A stretch of DNA of 64,000 nt from Cladopsammia gracilis (GCA_022457155.1 JAJGOT010000029.1:1499501-1563500); one strand, 5' to 3'; numbered from the stretch's first letter, positions 1 through 10,960 are shown. A program made the numbers and translations. The notes: a model not told the origin generated them from the sequence alone.

Positions 1-1551
1 TTTGAACCACTTCTGCTATTGCGACATTCAAGCTGGGGCAGATCTAGGATTTATTGTCAAGGGGTTCAAATAAACGACGTAACTGGGGTGATTTGGGGGC
101 ATGCTTCCCCTAGAAATTTTTGAAATTTTAGTCCTTGGTAATGCAGTTTCCAGCAATGTGAGGGTCCAATCAAAGTGTTTTAAATTCTGAAATACAAGCA
201 AATTTTCTGCTGTCATGGACCGCATTGCTTTTCTGTGCAACACCTGTTTCATCAAAACAGGATCCATAAATAACATTCTCTGTGGGAATTGTTCTGCAAA
301 TCACTTCTCCCTTTTTGACACAACTTTGTATTTTACAAATCAACAGACTTTGAACTCCTTAATACAGAACAACCATCAGCAACTGATTGCACAATAATGT
401 GTGTTCCAAGGCAAAATAATTTTATAGGCACCATGCTCAACAGGAGCGTAAATATAACAACGAAGACTGATTTCTTATCAAATGGATAGTTGTCAGTTAC
501 AGCAGGAGTTAAATAAATGACCTGCTTATATTTAAAACAATAATTTCCTGGAATCACTATGGCTTCATCAAATGACAAAGGCTTTATATTTTCTGACTTC
601 CTTTCCTTGCAATTTTTACCAGTTTTTATTTTTTTTGAAAATGCAGGTTTTAGATGCTAACAGTTTTAAGAAAGGCAGTTTGAACAAGCCCCCTGAGCCA
701 CCCCTAGCTCTGCTCCAGCAATCAAGGACTGAAAAACTTGTTTATTCAGAAAATTCCACTATAATAATTCCTTAACTAACCTTGACAACCATTACATTAT
801 TAATAAAGTTTTCAACTAATGTTCTTTCTCAATAAACTATTTACATTTAGAGGCAAACCATGCATGTGCATTTGTCCACGTGCATGGTTTTAAATAACTG
901 AGGCTTGTATCGGAACGAACAACTGGCGGCTATGCAACGCTTCGCTGATTTCATTGTTTGGGAAAACAAAAGGTTTCTTTTGTTTCTCGTTCAACAAAAG
1001 ATCTCAAAAGCGCCGCTGCGGTTTTTTGCATACGTTATTTCTCAAAAACGAAGTGAAAACCAGCGGAGACCACATGCAAAAATTCAGTTCATTTGGACGA
1101 GAAAAAAAAAACAGACCAAATTGTCACATAGGTCGGTTATGCCCTCGGCCCTTCAATTAAAGTGTGCACATTTTTATTTGTTATTCATTGCCATAAGTTT
1201 GCTTTGTTTGGTATTGAAGTGGAAAAGAGAAGAAAACTCTGTAAATAAGCAGCCGCTGACAAGCACAACATTTGCATGTTATGGAAACAACAGTGGTGAA
1301 TGCTTTCATATTTCAAATCTTGCTTGATTTGCAAATACCACCGATGGAAACAGTATGTCTTAAATCTTTAAAATATTTTAAAATAAAATGAATACTAAAT
1401 ATTAGGATTTGTTTAAAATAAGGCTCAGGGTTGAAGACTAAATGCAAGACTGTAGCATAGGGAGGGACCCAAACCAGTTACAAAACGACATTCTACAACC
1501 ACTTGCAAAAATAGTTGAGACAATCTGAATAAAAATGGTAATTCTACAAAT
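1..1551. other. No recognisable gene
   Basis: The open frames here (the longest is about 140 codons, at 905-1327) show no domain, no codon bias and no family I recognise. A short hairpin (AACCATGCATGTG against CACGTGCATGGTT) lies at about 855-890. The stretch near 90-125 (GGGGCATGCTTCCCC followed by CTAGAAATTT) resembles one at 2,145-2,172, so at least part may be dispersed repeat. Confidence 0.6.
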
Positions 1552-1742
1552 TGTGCAGTTCCAGAAAATATCCATACTCCCCCCACGGAAGGTTTTTTGT
1601 TTAGCACCCCCAGTCCCCCTGGGAAATTCCAGTTTAGCTTCATACTTTGCTTCTAAAATGTTGGCTTTTAAGACCCCCCTCCCCCTAGGAATTTCCAGTG
1701 ACCTTCCATGGGGTGGGTATGGATTTTTTCTGGAACTGCACA
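1552..1742. mobile_element. Foldback MITE
   Basis: The two ends are inverted copies over roughly 40 bp: TGTGCAGTTCCAGAAAATAT at the left matches the reverse complement of the right end (TTCTGGAACTGCACA), and the pairing continues inward through a CCCCCC/GGGG-rich stretch to GGAAGGT/ACCTTCC. ATT on both sides could be a 3-bp target duplication. There is no coding capacity, so it would be non-autonomous. The superfamily is not identifiable. Confidence 0.7.
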
Positions 1743-2489
1743 TTTAACTCTTTAAACATTGAATGCTCCCCCCCCCCCCTCCCTTGTCAATGTTGTCTGA
1801 ATGTCGGAATTCCATTCAGTCCGTAAGCAAAACAACTTTGAAAGGGGGTCAGAAGAAAACTAAGTTGTTTATTTTTCAAATTCTGATCTTTTTTTTAAGG
1901 AAAACCCGCTTTTTTGGGAGACTGTTCCAACCATTTTGCAACTGGCTGCAGCTTAGCACCCAACAATTTAATATAAATTTGGATGAAAGCCTAGAAAGTC
2001 TACAGCCTGTCAATTGCCCTGCATTAAATTTAGGCCACAAGATTTTTTTGTGTTTGCTTTTGTTTTTGTCAGTTTGACAAAGCCATTTAAACTTGCTGAA
2101 AACTATTCTCAGAAGGCTGGAAATATTAAAAAAATCCTGAGAGACCATGCCCCCGAATCCCTAGAAATTTGAACCTTTGGCACTTGTGATAGGCCTCCCA
2201 AATAATTTTTACCATGCTACAGCCCTGAAACATTAGGAGCATGCAGCCTGATGGGCATGCACTTAGCTCACCCAGATTTATTCATTTTCACTTGCCCAAA
2301 ACAAAATCTTTCTCCAGCCCCCAACAAACAGACAAAAATTCCACAAGAGAATAAGAAAGATAATAAATAATTTTTCAAGTAAACATAATTGGGAGCTGAG
2401 CCCATCTTGTTCTTTCTTACCAGGCAAAATCAATTACTGAAAACCAATAATCAATAAGATCAATATTAAATACAGTTAAAAGGTTTTTA
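1743..2489. other. Intergenic, no gene seen
   Basis: AT-rich sequence with a poly-C run at about 1,768-1,779. A TTGAT/ATCAA-rich stretch at 2,430-2,470 (AATCAATAAGATCAATATT) resembles the sequence beyond the right end of the DIRS-like element at 7,190. This suggests that element inserted into a TTGAT-rich repeat. Confidence 0.5.
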
Positions 2490-2580
2490 ACGTAGTTAAC
2501 GACTAGGAGCGCGAGTCTTGCCGTTAGCCTTGCGAGGCGTTGCTAGTATGCTTGCCAGCGCGGTAGTGCTTTTGGTGCAT

Positions 2581-2743
2581 TTCTATAGCGTCTCTGTAGC
2601 GTTCATATTTGCGGGAGTGCTGGGGCCAACTTCCGGTCAGAGTTATTCCCCTGTTGGTACACGTGTGTCTTCCACGTGCTTGCCTTGCGTTCCATGTTTT
2701 GTTATCAGGGCGTTGTGCATAGCAGTGTAGCGTTTTTTCAGCA
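2581..2743 (+). repeat. Split direct repeat A1 of DIRS-like element
   Basis: Starts TTCTATAGCGTCTCTGTAGC and ends at GTTTTTTCAGCA. It matches 6,783-6,945 with only scattered differences, for example ACGTGTGTC against ATGCATGTC. Confidence 0.85.
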
Positions 2744-2902
2744 GTCTTTTCGTTTTTTCCTTGGTTATCACTGGCTCTATTTCATAAGGAGGTATTCATC
2801 GATCGCTGGTCTTGGTTTTTCGCGTATTTTTCGTGTTTCCTGACGTCTTTCTGGCTCACACATTGTGGTTGTGTTTGCGGGGCTTTGTGTTTTTGGTACG
2901 AT

Positions 2903-3820
2903 ATGCCGTCTACTCCACGTTTGACCAACAACAGTTTGTCTGCCGGAGTTAGTTCCGTAGGCCGGTTGGGGTCGTCCGCAACCACCTCAACGGGGGTTAC
3001 AACCGCTTCTACGGGTTCGGCATCCCCTTTGTCAGCTGATTCGATCACTGAGGCTGTTGTTCGCGCACTTGGAAGCTTGCTTCCAACTATCTTCGCTTCG
3101 ATTCAAGGGACCCCCCCTGTCATCTTCGAATTCCGCCATTCCGGGCTCTGCCGCAAGCGTCGCACCACCGAGCTCATCGTCATCAACTGTTGGCTCGACA
3201 AATGTTAGCATTTCTTCAACGTCGTCAACGCCTTCTTCAGGTACGTTTACTCTTCCTGTGTTTGTCCCGACTTTCACGCCAGTGTCGGCCATTACTTACC
3301 ACGATTTTCTCCACCAACCCATCCAGTGTCGTGAGCAACGTTCCTTGCCTGGCAAATTCCACTTTGGTGCCCAAGTTGGACAAGGCCTTCTTAATTGGTC
3401 CGGGCACACGCACCAATTCCAGCTAAACTGGTTACCAAGATCACAGTAGGCCAGTTCGTGGAATTGGCAGACTTGTTGTCTGCTAACCTCCGAGCAGTAG
3501 AGCTAGAACCGCAGACTTTCCTTGAAGAAAACTCCTTGTGTCCAAATCCAAATGCAGACAAGTCGAGATCAGAGATATACTTACGTGGACAGAGGCATTC
3601 ACCATTTTCCAAATGGTGATCTGCGCTTCCCACCCGCAAGGTTGGTTGGATATGACAAAGTACAAACTGCTCATTATCCAGACAGCCCGTCAGTACTGGA
3701 TTTAGCATGGCAAGAATACGACCTGGCTTTTAGAAAGGATGCAGCTGCATCGGGCTTCTGCGATTGGTCCAAAATGAATTTGGATCTGTACAATTTTCAT
3801 CTGCGATCCCTGACCCCAAC
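2903..3820 (+). pseudogene. DIRS-like gag-region remnant with several frameshifts
   Basis: A Ser/Thr-rich N-terminal part begins at the ATG at 2,903 (MPSTPRL). Reading then has to jump frames: the Ser-rich stretch continues from 3,057-3,290, a KLVTKITVGQFVELADL segment sits at about 3,430-3,480, an AFTIFQMVICASHPQGW segment at about 3,594-3,645, and a LAWQEYDLAFRKDAAASG segment at about 3,700-3,755. The last two are adjacent in one domain but lie in different frames, so the ORF is broken at least three times. I read it as the nucleocapsid-like ORF that precedes RT in DIRS elements, from position and from this conserved block. It has no CCHC knuckle that I can see. Confidence 0.6.
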
Positions 3821-5769
3821 CTCGCCTCAGTCGTTGCTGTCTTTTTAACCAGGTTCATCCCACTCCTCCATGGGCAGCCAAGACATGGGTATGCTTACAA
3901 CATTTTGCCGCTCCTGGAACGATGGCCAATGTCGTTGAGATTAACTGCCCTTTCCCCCACCCAGCTGGACATCGATCTCGCTCTCCCTCCCCGGGTGGGA
4001 GTGGAAGACGCTTCTGATGGGTATGTGGCACCCAGCAATGCTTCTGTACATAATGTAAATAATTTGGCTGCATTGCCTCGCCAGCAGAATGAACTGCCTT
4101 GCGAGGCCAAGTTGTTGTGTTCCGTTCCAGTTCAACCTTACACTTCAGTTAGCTCGTTCTCACCATTGGCCCCGGTCTCCGAGGTCTCGCTGTTGCAGTT
4201 GGATCAGTTTCAGTTCGAATTGCGTTGTCACCTGGACAGGTCTGCAGTTAATTATGTGATTTCTGGTATACAGGAGGGTTTTCAGATAGGTTTTGTTGCA
4301 TCTTCCGTGTCACTTAAATCGGCGTCTTCTAACATGTGCTCCTCAATAGAGCATCCATCAGTGATCGACGCTTACCTGCAAACTGAGGTCTCCTCCAGCA
4401 CGGTGGCTGGTCCATTTCCATCTCTGCCATTCTCTTCACTGCACATCAGTCGTTTCGGGGTGATCCCCAAGAAAAATCAACCTGGGAAGTGGCGCCTTAT
4501 CTTGGACCTTTCATCACCGGAGGGGCACAGCGTAAATGACGGCATTCTTAAGCCTCCCTTAACAGTCCAGTACGTGTCAGTCGATGCCTTCATTGAGGGC
4601 ATAATGGCCCTTGGCCGAGGAACGTTAATGGCCAAGTTCGATGTGGCCAGTGCCTACAGGAATGTGGCAATTCATCCGGATGATCGCCCCCTTCTTGGAA
4701 TGATGCGGAGAGGTCAATACTTTGTGGATATGGTATTTCCATTCGTGCTGCGGTCTGCGCCAATTATTTTCACTGCCATCGCGGATCTGGTTGAATGGAT
4801 TTTGGTTCACAATTACGGTGTCAACTTCCTCCGTCACTATCTAGATGATTTTCTTACCTTAGGCCCACCGGCCTCCCCCGTCTGCCACAATCTTCCGACC
4901 TGTGTTCAACTGTGTAAATCTCTGGGCCTTCCCCTGCATCCGGACAAGCTGGAGGGACCGGCTACGTGCTTAACCATCCTTGGAATTGAACTTGATTCAG
5001 AAAAACTCCAGGCTCGCCTCCCAGCAGATAAGCATGACAGGATCATGGCACTGCTAGATGAGTGGTCACTTAAACGTTTTTGTAGACGTTGGGAATTGGA
5101 ATCCCTGATCGGTCATCTCCACCACGCCTGCAAGGTCACTCCCCAGGGAAGAACATTCCTTCGCCGCATGATTAACCTACTCTGTGCCTTCCGCCGCGAT
5201 GATTGCCCCATCGGGCTGAACCAGGAATTCCGGCGGGACTTGACATGGTGGCGGGAGCTGTTTCAAACCTGGGATGGCCTTAGTTTCTTCTGTATGCCCG
5301 CGTGGGCCCCTCTCCCAGACTTCCAAGTATCCTCAGATGCAGCTGGCTCTCTGGGCTACGGAGCTATCTTTCAATCCCACTGGTTCTGTGGTACCTGGTC
5401 AGTAGCACAAAGGTCATTGTCTATCGCGTACAAGGAACATTTCCAATCGTTGTTGCTGCCTCATTGTGGGGTTCTCAGTGGGTGTCTCGGCGGGTCGAGT
5501 TCTTGTGTGACAACGAGTCTGTGGTGGCCGTACTCGAGTCTGGTACCTCGCGGGACCAGAGTCTTATGTCATTGCTGCGTTATCTTTCCATGCTGGCCAT
5601 TCGTCATTCATTTTTGTTTACTGCCTCCTCGGTTTGGGGAAAAGCTAACCCCATTGCTGATGCTCTCTCTCGTTTTCAACTTCAGCAGTTCAGACATCTG
5701 GCGCCTCATGCAGACCTAGTCCCGACCCAGATCCCTGCTTCCCTCCTGGCTGCACATGAGATGTCCTAA
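3764..5769 (+). pseudogene. DIRS-like reverse transcriptase/RNase H, frameshifted
   Basis: The frame opening at 3,764 runs to 5,719, but only to about 5,435 is it the true protein. It contains RT block FGVIPKKN, LILDLS, the first catalytic Asp in AKFDVASAYRNVAIHP (residue about 290) and the HYLDDF active site (residue about 358). The RNase H start VSSDAAGSLGYGAIF follows near 5,330. From about 5,435 the real sequence continues in the next frame (FPIVVAASLWGSQW, FLCDNESVV with its acidic residue, NPIADALSRF) to a stop at 5,769. One frameshift near 5,430-5,443 therefore splits RNase H. The element would need this enzyme to copy its RNA; this copy cannot make it intact. Confidence 0.85.
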
Positions 5770-5822
5770 CTCAAAAATGCCAGTTCCTTTTTACTCAGGG
5801 ACTTGCTCCTTCTACACGGGGT

Positions 5823-6713
5823 GTGTATCTCTCAGCCCAACGTCGGTACATAAACTTCTACCGCCAGGATGGTCGCGCTAACCAGGATGGCTCCCTCCCC
5901 CCAGCTGATGAGAAGACCCTTATGCGTTTTGTAACAATCCTGGCTGACAGCCTGAACCATGCATCTATTAAGGTTTATCTATCAGCTGTATGCTCACTTC
6001 ACATTGACCCCGGCTTGCCAGACCCGTTGGTAAATTGTCTTTGGTCGCAGCGTTTACTGCGAGGCATAAAGCGGGTTCAAGGTCCAGTGTCACCACGACG
6101 CCTCCCTATCTCTATAGATCATTTGAGGGTTATTCAGCGCTCCTTGGACCTGTCTACCAGAGACCACGTGATGTTATGGGCAGCTTGTTGCTTAGGCTTT
6201 TTCGGTTTCTTACGAGCTGGGGAGTTCACTGTTAATTCTACATTTCACCCTAGCACCCATATGACTGTCAGTGACCTTCAAGCAGACTCGCTGGTGAACC
6301 CCACTTGTTTTAAAGTCCACCTCAAATGCTCCAAGACAAATCCTTTCCGTACGGGCTGCTATATCTACGTGGGGCGGGGAGTGGGCTCTGTTTGTCCCAT
6401 TATGGCACTGGGCAACTACCTGTCGCTGCGTGGGTCTGCTCCAGGGCCGCTGTTTACATTTAGCGATGGTCGTCCTCTTACACAACAGCAGTTGTCATCA
6501 TCAGTACAGTCAATTTTGCATGCAGCGGGGTTCTCTGGCTCGTACTCTGGTCATAGCTTCCGTATTGGGGCAGCAACAACGGCCGCGGCCCGCGGAGTTC
6601 CAGATCACCTTATTAAGACGCTAGGGCGGTGGTCCAGTGACGCGTACCAGATTTATATCCGTACACCAGTTAGTGCAATTGTCCGATGTGTTTCCAACCA
6701 GTTGGTGGCGTAA
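5823..6713 (+). CDS. DIRS-like tyrosine recombinase
   Basis: This frame is open for about 300 codons and looks intact. It carries the tyrosine-recombinase set: Arg in FLRAGEF (residue about 131), HSFR (about 244-247), GRWSS, and the nucleophile region DAYQIYIR (about 273-280). In DIRS/Ngaro elements this enzyme integrates a circular DNA intermediate without making target duplications. Position 5,823 is a GTG; the same frame is open upstream through QGLAPSTRG (5,796-5,822), so the natural start lies further 5' or the protein is made by readthrough or overlap with the RNase H frame, which ends at 5,769. Upstream ORFs are broken, so expression is doubtful. Confidence 0.85.
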   Translation: MYLSAQRRYINFYRQDGRANQDGSLPPADEKTLMRFVTILADSLNHASIKVYLSAVCSLHIDPGLPDPLVNCLWSQRLLRGIKRVQGPVSPRRLPISIDHLRVIQRSLDLSTRDHVMLWAACCLGFFGFLRAGEFTVNSTFHPSTHMTVSDLQADSLVNPTCFKVHLKCSKTNPFRTGCYIYVGRGVGSVCPIMALGNYLSLRGSAPGPLFTFSDGRPLTQQQLSSSVQSILHAAGFSGSYSGHSFRIGAATTAAARGVPDHLIKTLGRWSSDAYQIYIRTPVSAIVRCVSNQLVA

Positions 6714-6782
6714 CAGGTATTTATTACTGTTGGTACCCCTCTGGGAGTTGGGTGCCTCAGGTTGGGGTCCTCGGGGCTGTGT

Positions 6783-6945
6783 TTCTATAGCGTCTCTGTA
6801 GCGTTCATATTTGCGGGAGTGCTGGGGCCAACTTCCGGTCAACGTTATTCCCCTGTTGGTACATGCATGTCTTCCATGTGCTTGCGTTGCGTTCCATGTT
6901 CTGTTAGCGTGGTGTTGTGCATAGTAGTGTAGCGTTTTTTCAGCA
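6783..6945 (+). repeat. Split direct repeat A2 of DIRS-like element
   Basis: Second copy of the 163-bp repeat at 2,581-2,743, lying 70 bp after the recombinase stop codon, as A2 does in Ngaro-type elements. Confidence 0.85.
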
Positions 6946-7189
6946 TCCCCCCCCTCCTCTCCCCTATTGTTGGGTCATTCATCCGGGTCCTGTTAGGGTA
7001 CAGTTTCTTCCACTGAGCCTTTGGCTTCAGTGTGACGGGTGCCCCTAGTTAGGGTGCTTGGCTCGGGGGGCTCGTGGCTGGGTTGTGGGTTTGGGCAGGC
7101 CAGTTGGGTGTTCTAGCGCCTTGGGGTGCGATTACGATTGCAGCCCCCGGGCCCCCCTTGGGCACCTACCTCCATTTTGCAACATGGGC

Positions 7190-7370
7190 GTTAATCAATG
7201 TTAATCAATACCAATCAATTGATTGATTTTGGAAATCAATAGAAATTAAAGCCCTGTAGTTGAGTGAGTATCTATTGTCATTGATTTTCTTTGACCAATG
7301 ATGATTTTCAGTAATTGTTTTTGATTGCCATTGATTTATGTTGATTTTCATTGAATTCTAAATCTTGGTT
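7190..7370. repeat. TTGAT/ATCAA-rich low-complexity repeat
   Basis: Dense, imperfect repeats of ATCAAT and TTGATT (TTAATCAATACCAATCAATT and similar) without a fixed period. A similar tract lies at 32,586-32,765 and a short one at 2,430-2,470. It probably marks the DNA into which the DIRS-like element inserted. Confidence 0.6.
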
Positions 7371-7659
7371 TACATTTCCGAAAATGACACATCACTGGAG
7401 TTGAAAAATGACTTTCATAAAGTATATTCAGATAAAAAGGATTCGAAGCCTCAAAACAACAAAAACATATTTATCATATGACCTGTACGGCCCTGCGAAC
7501 CTTTTCTTTGCAAAACCATTGATGAAAGTCCCGTACGAGGGCCATACGCATTTGCACGAATGGAGCCGGAAAAAGGCGTACAGCCCTACACAAAAGCGTA
7601 CAGCCTTGCGCGTTAAAATTTCAAGTAATTTTGTCTCCAATTTGGTCATATGATAAATG
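7371..7659. other. No gene seen
   Basis: Both strands have an open frame of 70-80 codons here, but no recognisable domain. Confidence 0.5.
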
Positions 7660-7800
7660 CTTATTGACTAAGTTAGGTCGGGCCAGATGGGAAAATATTT
7701 GGCTCTCGGTCATGGCGCACGGACCTCGCTGCGCTCAGTACGTACACCATGACCTCGAGCCAAATATTTTCCCATCCGACCCTCCCACTTAGTCAATAAG
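7660..7800. mobile_element. Foldback MITE
   Basis: Near-palindromic 141 bp. The left arm starts CTTATTGACTAAGT and includes GGGAAAATATTTGGCTC, then GGTCATGG. The right arm is its inverted copy (CCATGACCTCGAGCC, CAAATATTTTCCC, ACTTAGTCAATAAG). The loop is GC-rich (GGACCTCGCTGCGCTC). Non-autonomous, no coding capacity. Confidence 0.75.
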
Positions 7801-8343
7801 TACATAGTATTCCCTATTGTATATCCCTTTTGTATAAGCTATGCACAAGGCTTCCCAGTCCTTACTTATGAGAACTATTTACTTAAATCGACCATAATGT
7901 TAGAAAACACTTCCCCAACATTTATGTTAAAAGGACACTGCTGGTTTCCTTTGCAAACAAAGAATATTGAAAGTTGGATTTCTTGCTTGGACGTTTTACT
8001 CAAGTGTGTGTACAATAGGATTATCAGAGCCTCAATATATCACATGAACGCCACATTAAGGATGGTGCCTCCTAATACCAAGGTATTTTTCCTGGTTTTT
8101 GACTATGCGGGAATAGTAGAGCTTACCAGGAGCTATTGGAATCCAAAGAGAATATTTGGGGGGTGCTGTGCATTTTCAGCTAATTGAGCTTTAATGTGGA
8201 AAACATGCTGACATCAGCATTTTTTCGAAAAAAGGAAAAGCAGATCTTTCTTCACAGATTTCCTTAGAATTCACCTTTAAAAAGCAACAATAATTCTAAA
8301 AATCTTTAAAACACATAACGAATGGTAACATAACAACTACAGT
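7801..8343. other. No gene seen
   Basis: AT-rich. One plus-strand open frame of 96 codons (7,897-8,187) has no recognisable domain. Confidence 0.5.
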
Positions 8344-8601
8344 ACTGTTTATGTGCTCGAGACAGCAGCAGAAATGTAGTAATTTTTAAAAATAATACGA
8401 CTTTTTTAATCATTTTCACAAACATGTTTCAACGGTACATCCGTCATCGTCAGTGTGACGGTTATGAAAGTTTACAGTGATTTAAAACGTGCCTGTTGCA
8501 AATCATACGTTGAATTGAGTTTGAAAACAATACACTACTTAACAATACGCTAGATAAATTTCGAAGTTAATGGAATTAAAAGAATGCGCATGCGCGTGCA
8601 A

Positions 8602-9428
8602 CTATAGGGAAAGCGTCAAATTAATATGTTTGACCTGTTGATTAAGGTCGGGCTTTTTCAGCTTGATGTACATAGACTCCTTAAGCTTAACTTGGTATTT
8701 GGTCGGGGCAGTCTAAGATCTTGAAACAGTCTAAGTTACAAGAAGTACGGCACGACTCTGAAGCCTGCAAATGCTTATAAACGTGAGAAGATCTGTCCAA
8801 TGACAAGTGCTCAAGCACGTGCGTGGAGAAATGTTGGCTTGTTTCGCCAACGTAACTAGCATTACAGCTTGCACAAGAAAATTTGTAAACGATGCGCGTA
8901 CGGAGCCTGTCAGGAGATGATCTTTCACGTTGAACAAGTTCTTAATTTTATAGGTAGAAAAACAAATTTTATATCAATGGGTTTACAGAATCGATTGATT
9001 AGTTTGCGCACCCTTTGTTGTGCAACACCCGAAAAATGCCCGATGTAGGGGATCTTGAAGTAATGTTTGGGCAAATCCTGTTGCTCAACACCTGTTGAAG
9101 GTCGCATGTCGTTCCCTACTACTGCCCTCGTGACATAACAGTGGAGTAACGTGTCTAATACATGCTCGGGATAGAGATTCTTACGAAAAATAGTGAACAA
9201 ATTCTGAATATCATTGTGAAAACCCACCCACGTATTATTGATCTTAAAGGTCCTGTCAATGAGCGTTTTAACCAGCCCCATTTTGTAGCAAAGGGGTGTA
9301 AAGCTTAAAAAGTTGGTAAGCAAGCCTGTGAAGGTCTTTTTGTGGTATACGGTGGTGACAGGGAATTGTGGGGATTTGTTTAATAGCACATCAAGAAAAG
9401 GAAGAACGTGGTTACTCTCCCTCTCCAT
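8602..9428 (-). pseudogene. Penelope-like RT C-terminus plus GIY-YIG endonuclease, frameshifted
   Basis: Reading right to left, HVLPFLDVLL, FTGLLTNFLSFTPLCYK and IPYIGHFSG (9,428 down to about 8,930) match the C-terminal part of Penelope-like RTs. After a frame change near 8,900, IVYKFSCASCNASYVGETSQ is the GIY-YIG core (Y-x-x-x-x-C-x-x-C ... YVGET), with DRSSHVYKHLQ following. A second frame change near 8,695 leads into YQVKLKESMYIKLKKPDLN and a stop at 8,602. The RT catalytic YADD region is missing because of 5' truncation at the inverted repeat. The copy is therefore dead, although the GIY-YIG domain itself is nearly continuous. Confidence 0.85.
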
Positions 9429-9459
9429 AGTAAAGTGAATATTCGTAAACTTTCATAAC

Positions 9460-9505
9460 CGTCACACTGACGATGACGGATGTACCATCGAAACATGTTT
9501 GTGAA
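9460..9505 (+). other. Hammerhead-ribozyme-like motif in Penelope terminal repeat
   Basis: CTGACGA at 9,467-9,473 is followed 16 nt later by GAAAC (9,490-9,494), which runs into the palindrome AAACATGTTT (9,491-9,500). CUGANGA...GAAA is the hammerhead core order, and Penelope-like terminal repeats are known to carry hammerhead motifs. The inverted copy at 8,420-8,453 (minus strand) has the same core with two substitutions before GAAAC. I could not confirm a convincing stem II or a cleavage triplet, so this may be a degenerate or dimer-type motif. Confidence 0.35.
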
Positions 9506-9552
9506 AATGTTATAAAAAAGTCGTATTATTTGTGAAAATTACTGTTTATGTG

Positions 9553-10754
9553 TTTTTTATTGCAAAATCATTGCAACAGGAGCCATCATCAGCCCTTACA
9601 GCTTCCCCATGTTCGCCAAAAATACGGTATTAATATCATTTGCCCACAACCAAAAATTAATCGTGTCCTTAAAAGACCTACCACTTCCATTTTATAAGAT
9701 AAAAAGTAGGGGTCACCACGCGTTTTTACGAGTTATATAAGTTGTTTTCAACTTTTACGGAAAATCTTTCGGGTCTGTGACATTTTTTTTCTATCCCCTC
9801 GCTAGTAAGTTAAATATTGTGTGTGTCTTTCAGCGGCATGCTGGGATTTCCACTCGATGGCTCACCATTCAAAACTTTCAATTTCAGGCACAATAAAAAG
9901 ACAAACATTGTAGAATTCAAAGTTAATTCTATTTGTAACTGTAAGTTGCTCTTTTGGGAAACATTTTTCGGGGATTTCAAGGTCAAGCAGCACAGTAAAG
10001 GAGTAAAAACGCAATAATCAGTTCACTTCCATTGATCTACAGTGGATCTACAGATTTAAGGTTATGTTCCTTCAGGCACAAGAACTTTACATTGTGTGCA
10101 TCTTCTTCCGATCCATTACCAACTTGAAAACATCAGTGCTATATCGAGGTGACTGGTAGGCTGCTGAAAAACTCTAGATTGGCAGGTTAGTCTTTTAGAG
10201 GTTATTTGGAGTCAAAGTGTACAAAATATTTTTCAAAAAGTGCTTAAGTTGTGTAATTTCACTTGGCCACATGTTACTGTATTTTCTTGTGAAGCTACTG
10301 TAGTTTTCATGGACTCTGATAACTTTGGAAAAAAATAAGCCGGCACACTTTAATTTCAAAAGAATTGTGAAATAATAAAACACTTTTTTGCTGAAGTCTA
10401 CGGCTTTATTTGATCTAAAAAGATAATATTTCTTTTCAGTTTATCATGGCACGATTTTCGCCTATCAAAATTTGTTCTAATGCAAAGAAGTTGAGAACTG
10501 ACATAATGCGACTTCAAAAAACTTCACTTGCCTATAATAGAGAATAAAGGAAATCCCTAAATGCACGAATGTGTTTAGGAAAGATTACACTAAAAACAAT
10601 GCTTGCCAGTAATCAAGGGAGGGAAGACTTAAGTCGGATGCTTCCCGGCTTTGGAGCGGCTTCAGCCTTCTTTTTATATCTCCATCAATTGTCAAAAACG
10701 GTCTTTTTGAAAACTCTTTGCTCATCTCTATTCATCTTTTTGACATTTGTTTGA
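9553..10754. other. No gene seen
   Basis: About 1.2 kb of AT-rich DNA. Open frames are all under 70 codons and carry no recognisable domain. Confidence 0.55.
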
Positions 10755-10960
10755 TTCTTTCTGTTCAAAGAGCGACGCCGTTAGGCTCAGCCTATCTATA
10801 TATATATTAGCTCAAAATAGTTTCATAACTGAGGCTCTGTCATTTGCAAAAAAGATAAAGAATTGATCACTTTTAGGCTGCAGAAGGTCCATAAACACAT
10901 TTTCATAGATTTTTGATAACTTAATTTATCTACAGTAAGTTTAGAAACCAAGCCAGGGAG
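10755..10960 (+). repeat. Dispersed repeat, copy 1 (left of LINE)
   Basis: From TTCTGTTCAAAGAGCGACGC through GGCTCAGCCTATCTATATAT, CTGAGGCTCTGTC and TTAGGCTGCAGAAGGTC to AACCAAGCCAGGGA. The same sequence, about 90% identical by eye, recurs in direct orientation at 17,693-17,896. A third, partial copy is at 49,430-49,475. It is AT-rich and non-coding. The family is unknown to me. Confidence 0.75.

Larger units (their letters stand above)
2490..7190 (+). mobile_element. DIRS/Ngaro-like tyrosine-recombinase retrotransposon, decayed
   Basis: In order on the plus strand are a gag-like remnant (2,903-3,820), a reverse transcriptase/RNase H region (3,764-5,769) and a tyrosine recombinase (from about 5,796 to 6,713). 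A 163-bp sequence at 2,581-2,743 recurs in the same orientation at 6,783-6,945. This is the split-direct-repeat layout (A1-ORFs-B1-A2-B2) known from Ngaro-type DIRS elements, which have no integrase and no LTRs. The sequence before A2 (6,714-6,782) has a weakly similar stretch after A2 (about 7,035-7,085), a possible B1/B2 pair. The outer ends are estimated from where TTGAT-rich flanking DNA begins. The frameshifts show the copy cannot make its own RT. Confidence 0.85.
8356..9540 (-). mobile_element. Penelope-like retroelement, 5'-truncated, with 12-bp TSD
   Basis: The 12-mer ACTGTTTATGTG occurs exactly at 8,344-8,355 and 9,541-9,552, a target-site duplication around a 1,185-bp element. Inside, about 95 bp at the left (8,376-8,475) is an inverted copy of the right end (9,448-9,540), close to identical. 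Between them, on the minus strand, is the end of a Penelope-like reverse transcriptase followed by a GIY-YIG endonuclease. Penelope-like elements are known for 5' truncation and for inverted or tandem terminal (pLTR) sequences, and this fits that architecture. Confidence 0.9.

Noticed and set aside
905..1327. 140-codon open frame
   Set aside because: No domain, no codon bias, no conserved words; left as unassigned.
5302..5769. A separate 155-codon gene beside the DIRS RT
   Set aside because: It is the continuation of RNase H in the next frame after a frameshift, not an independent gene.
8057..8075. Repeat shared with 32,541 (GGATGGTGCCTCC and its complement)
   Set aside because: Match is only about 13-15 bp, too short to claim a repeat family.
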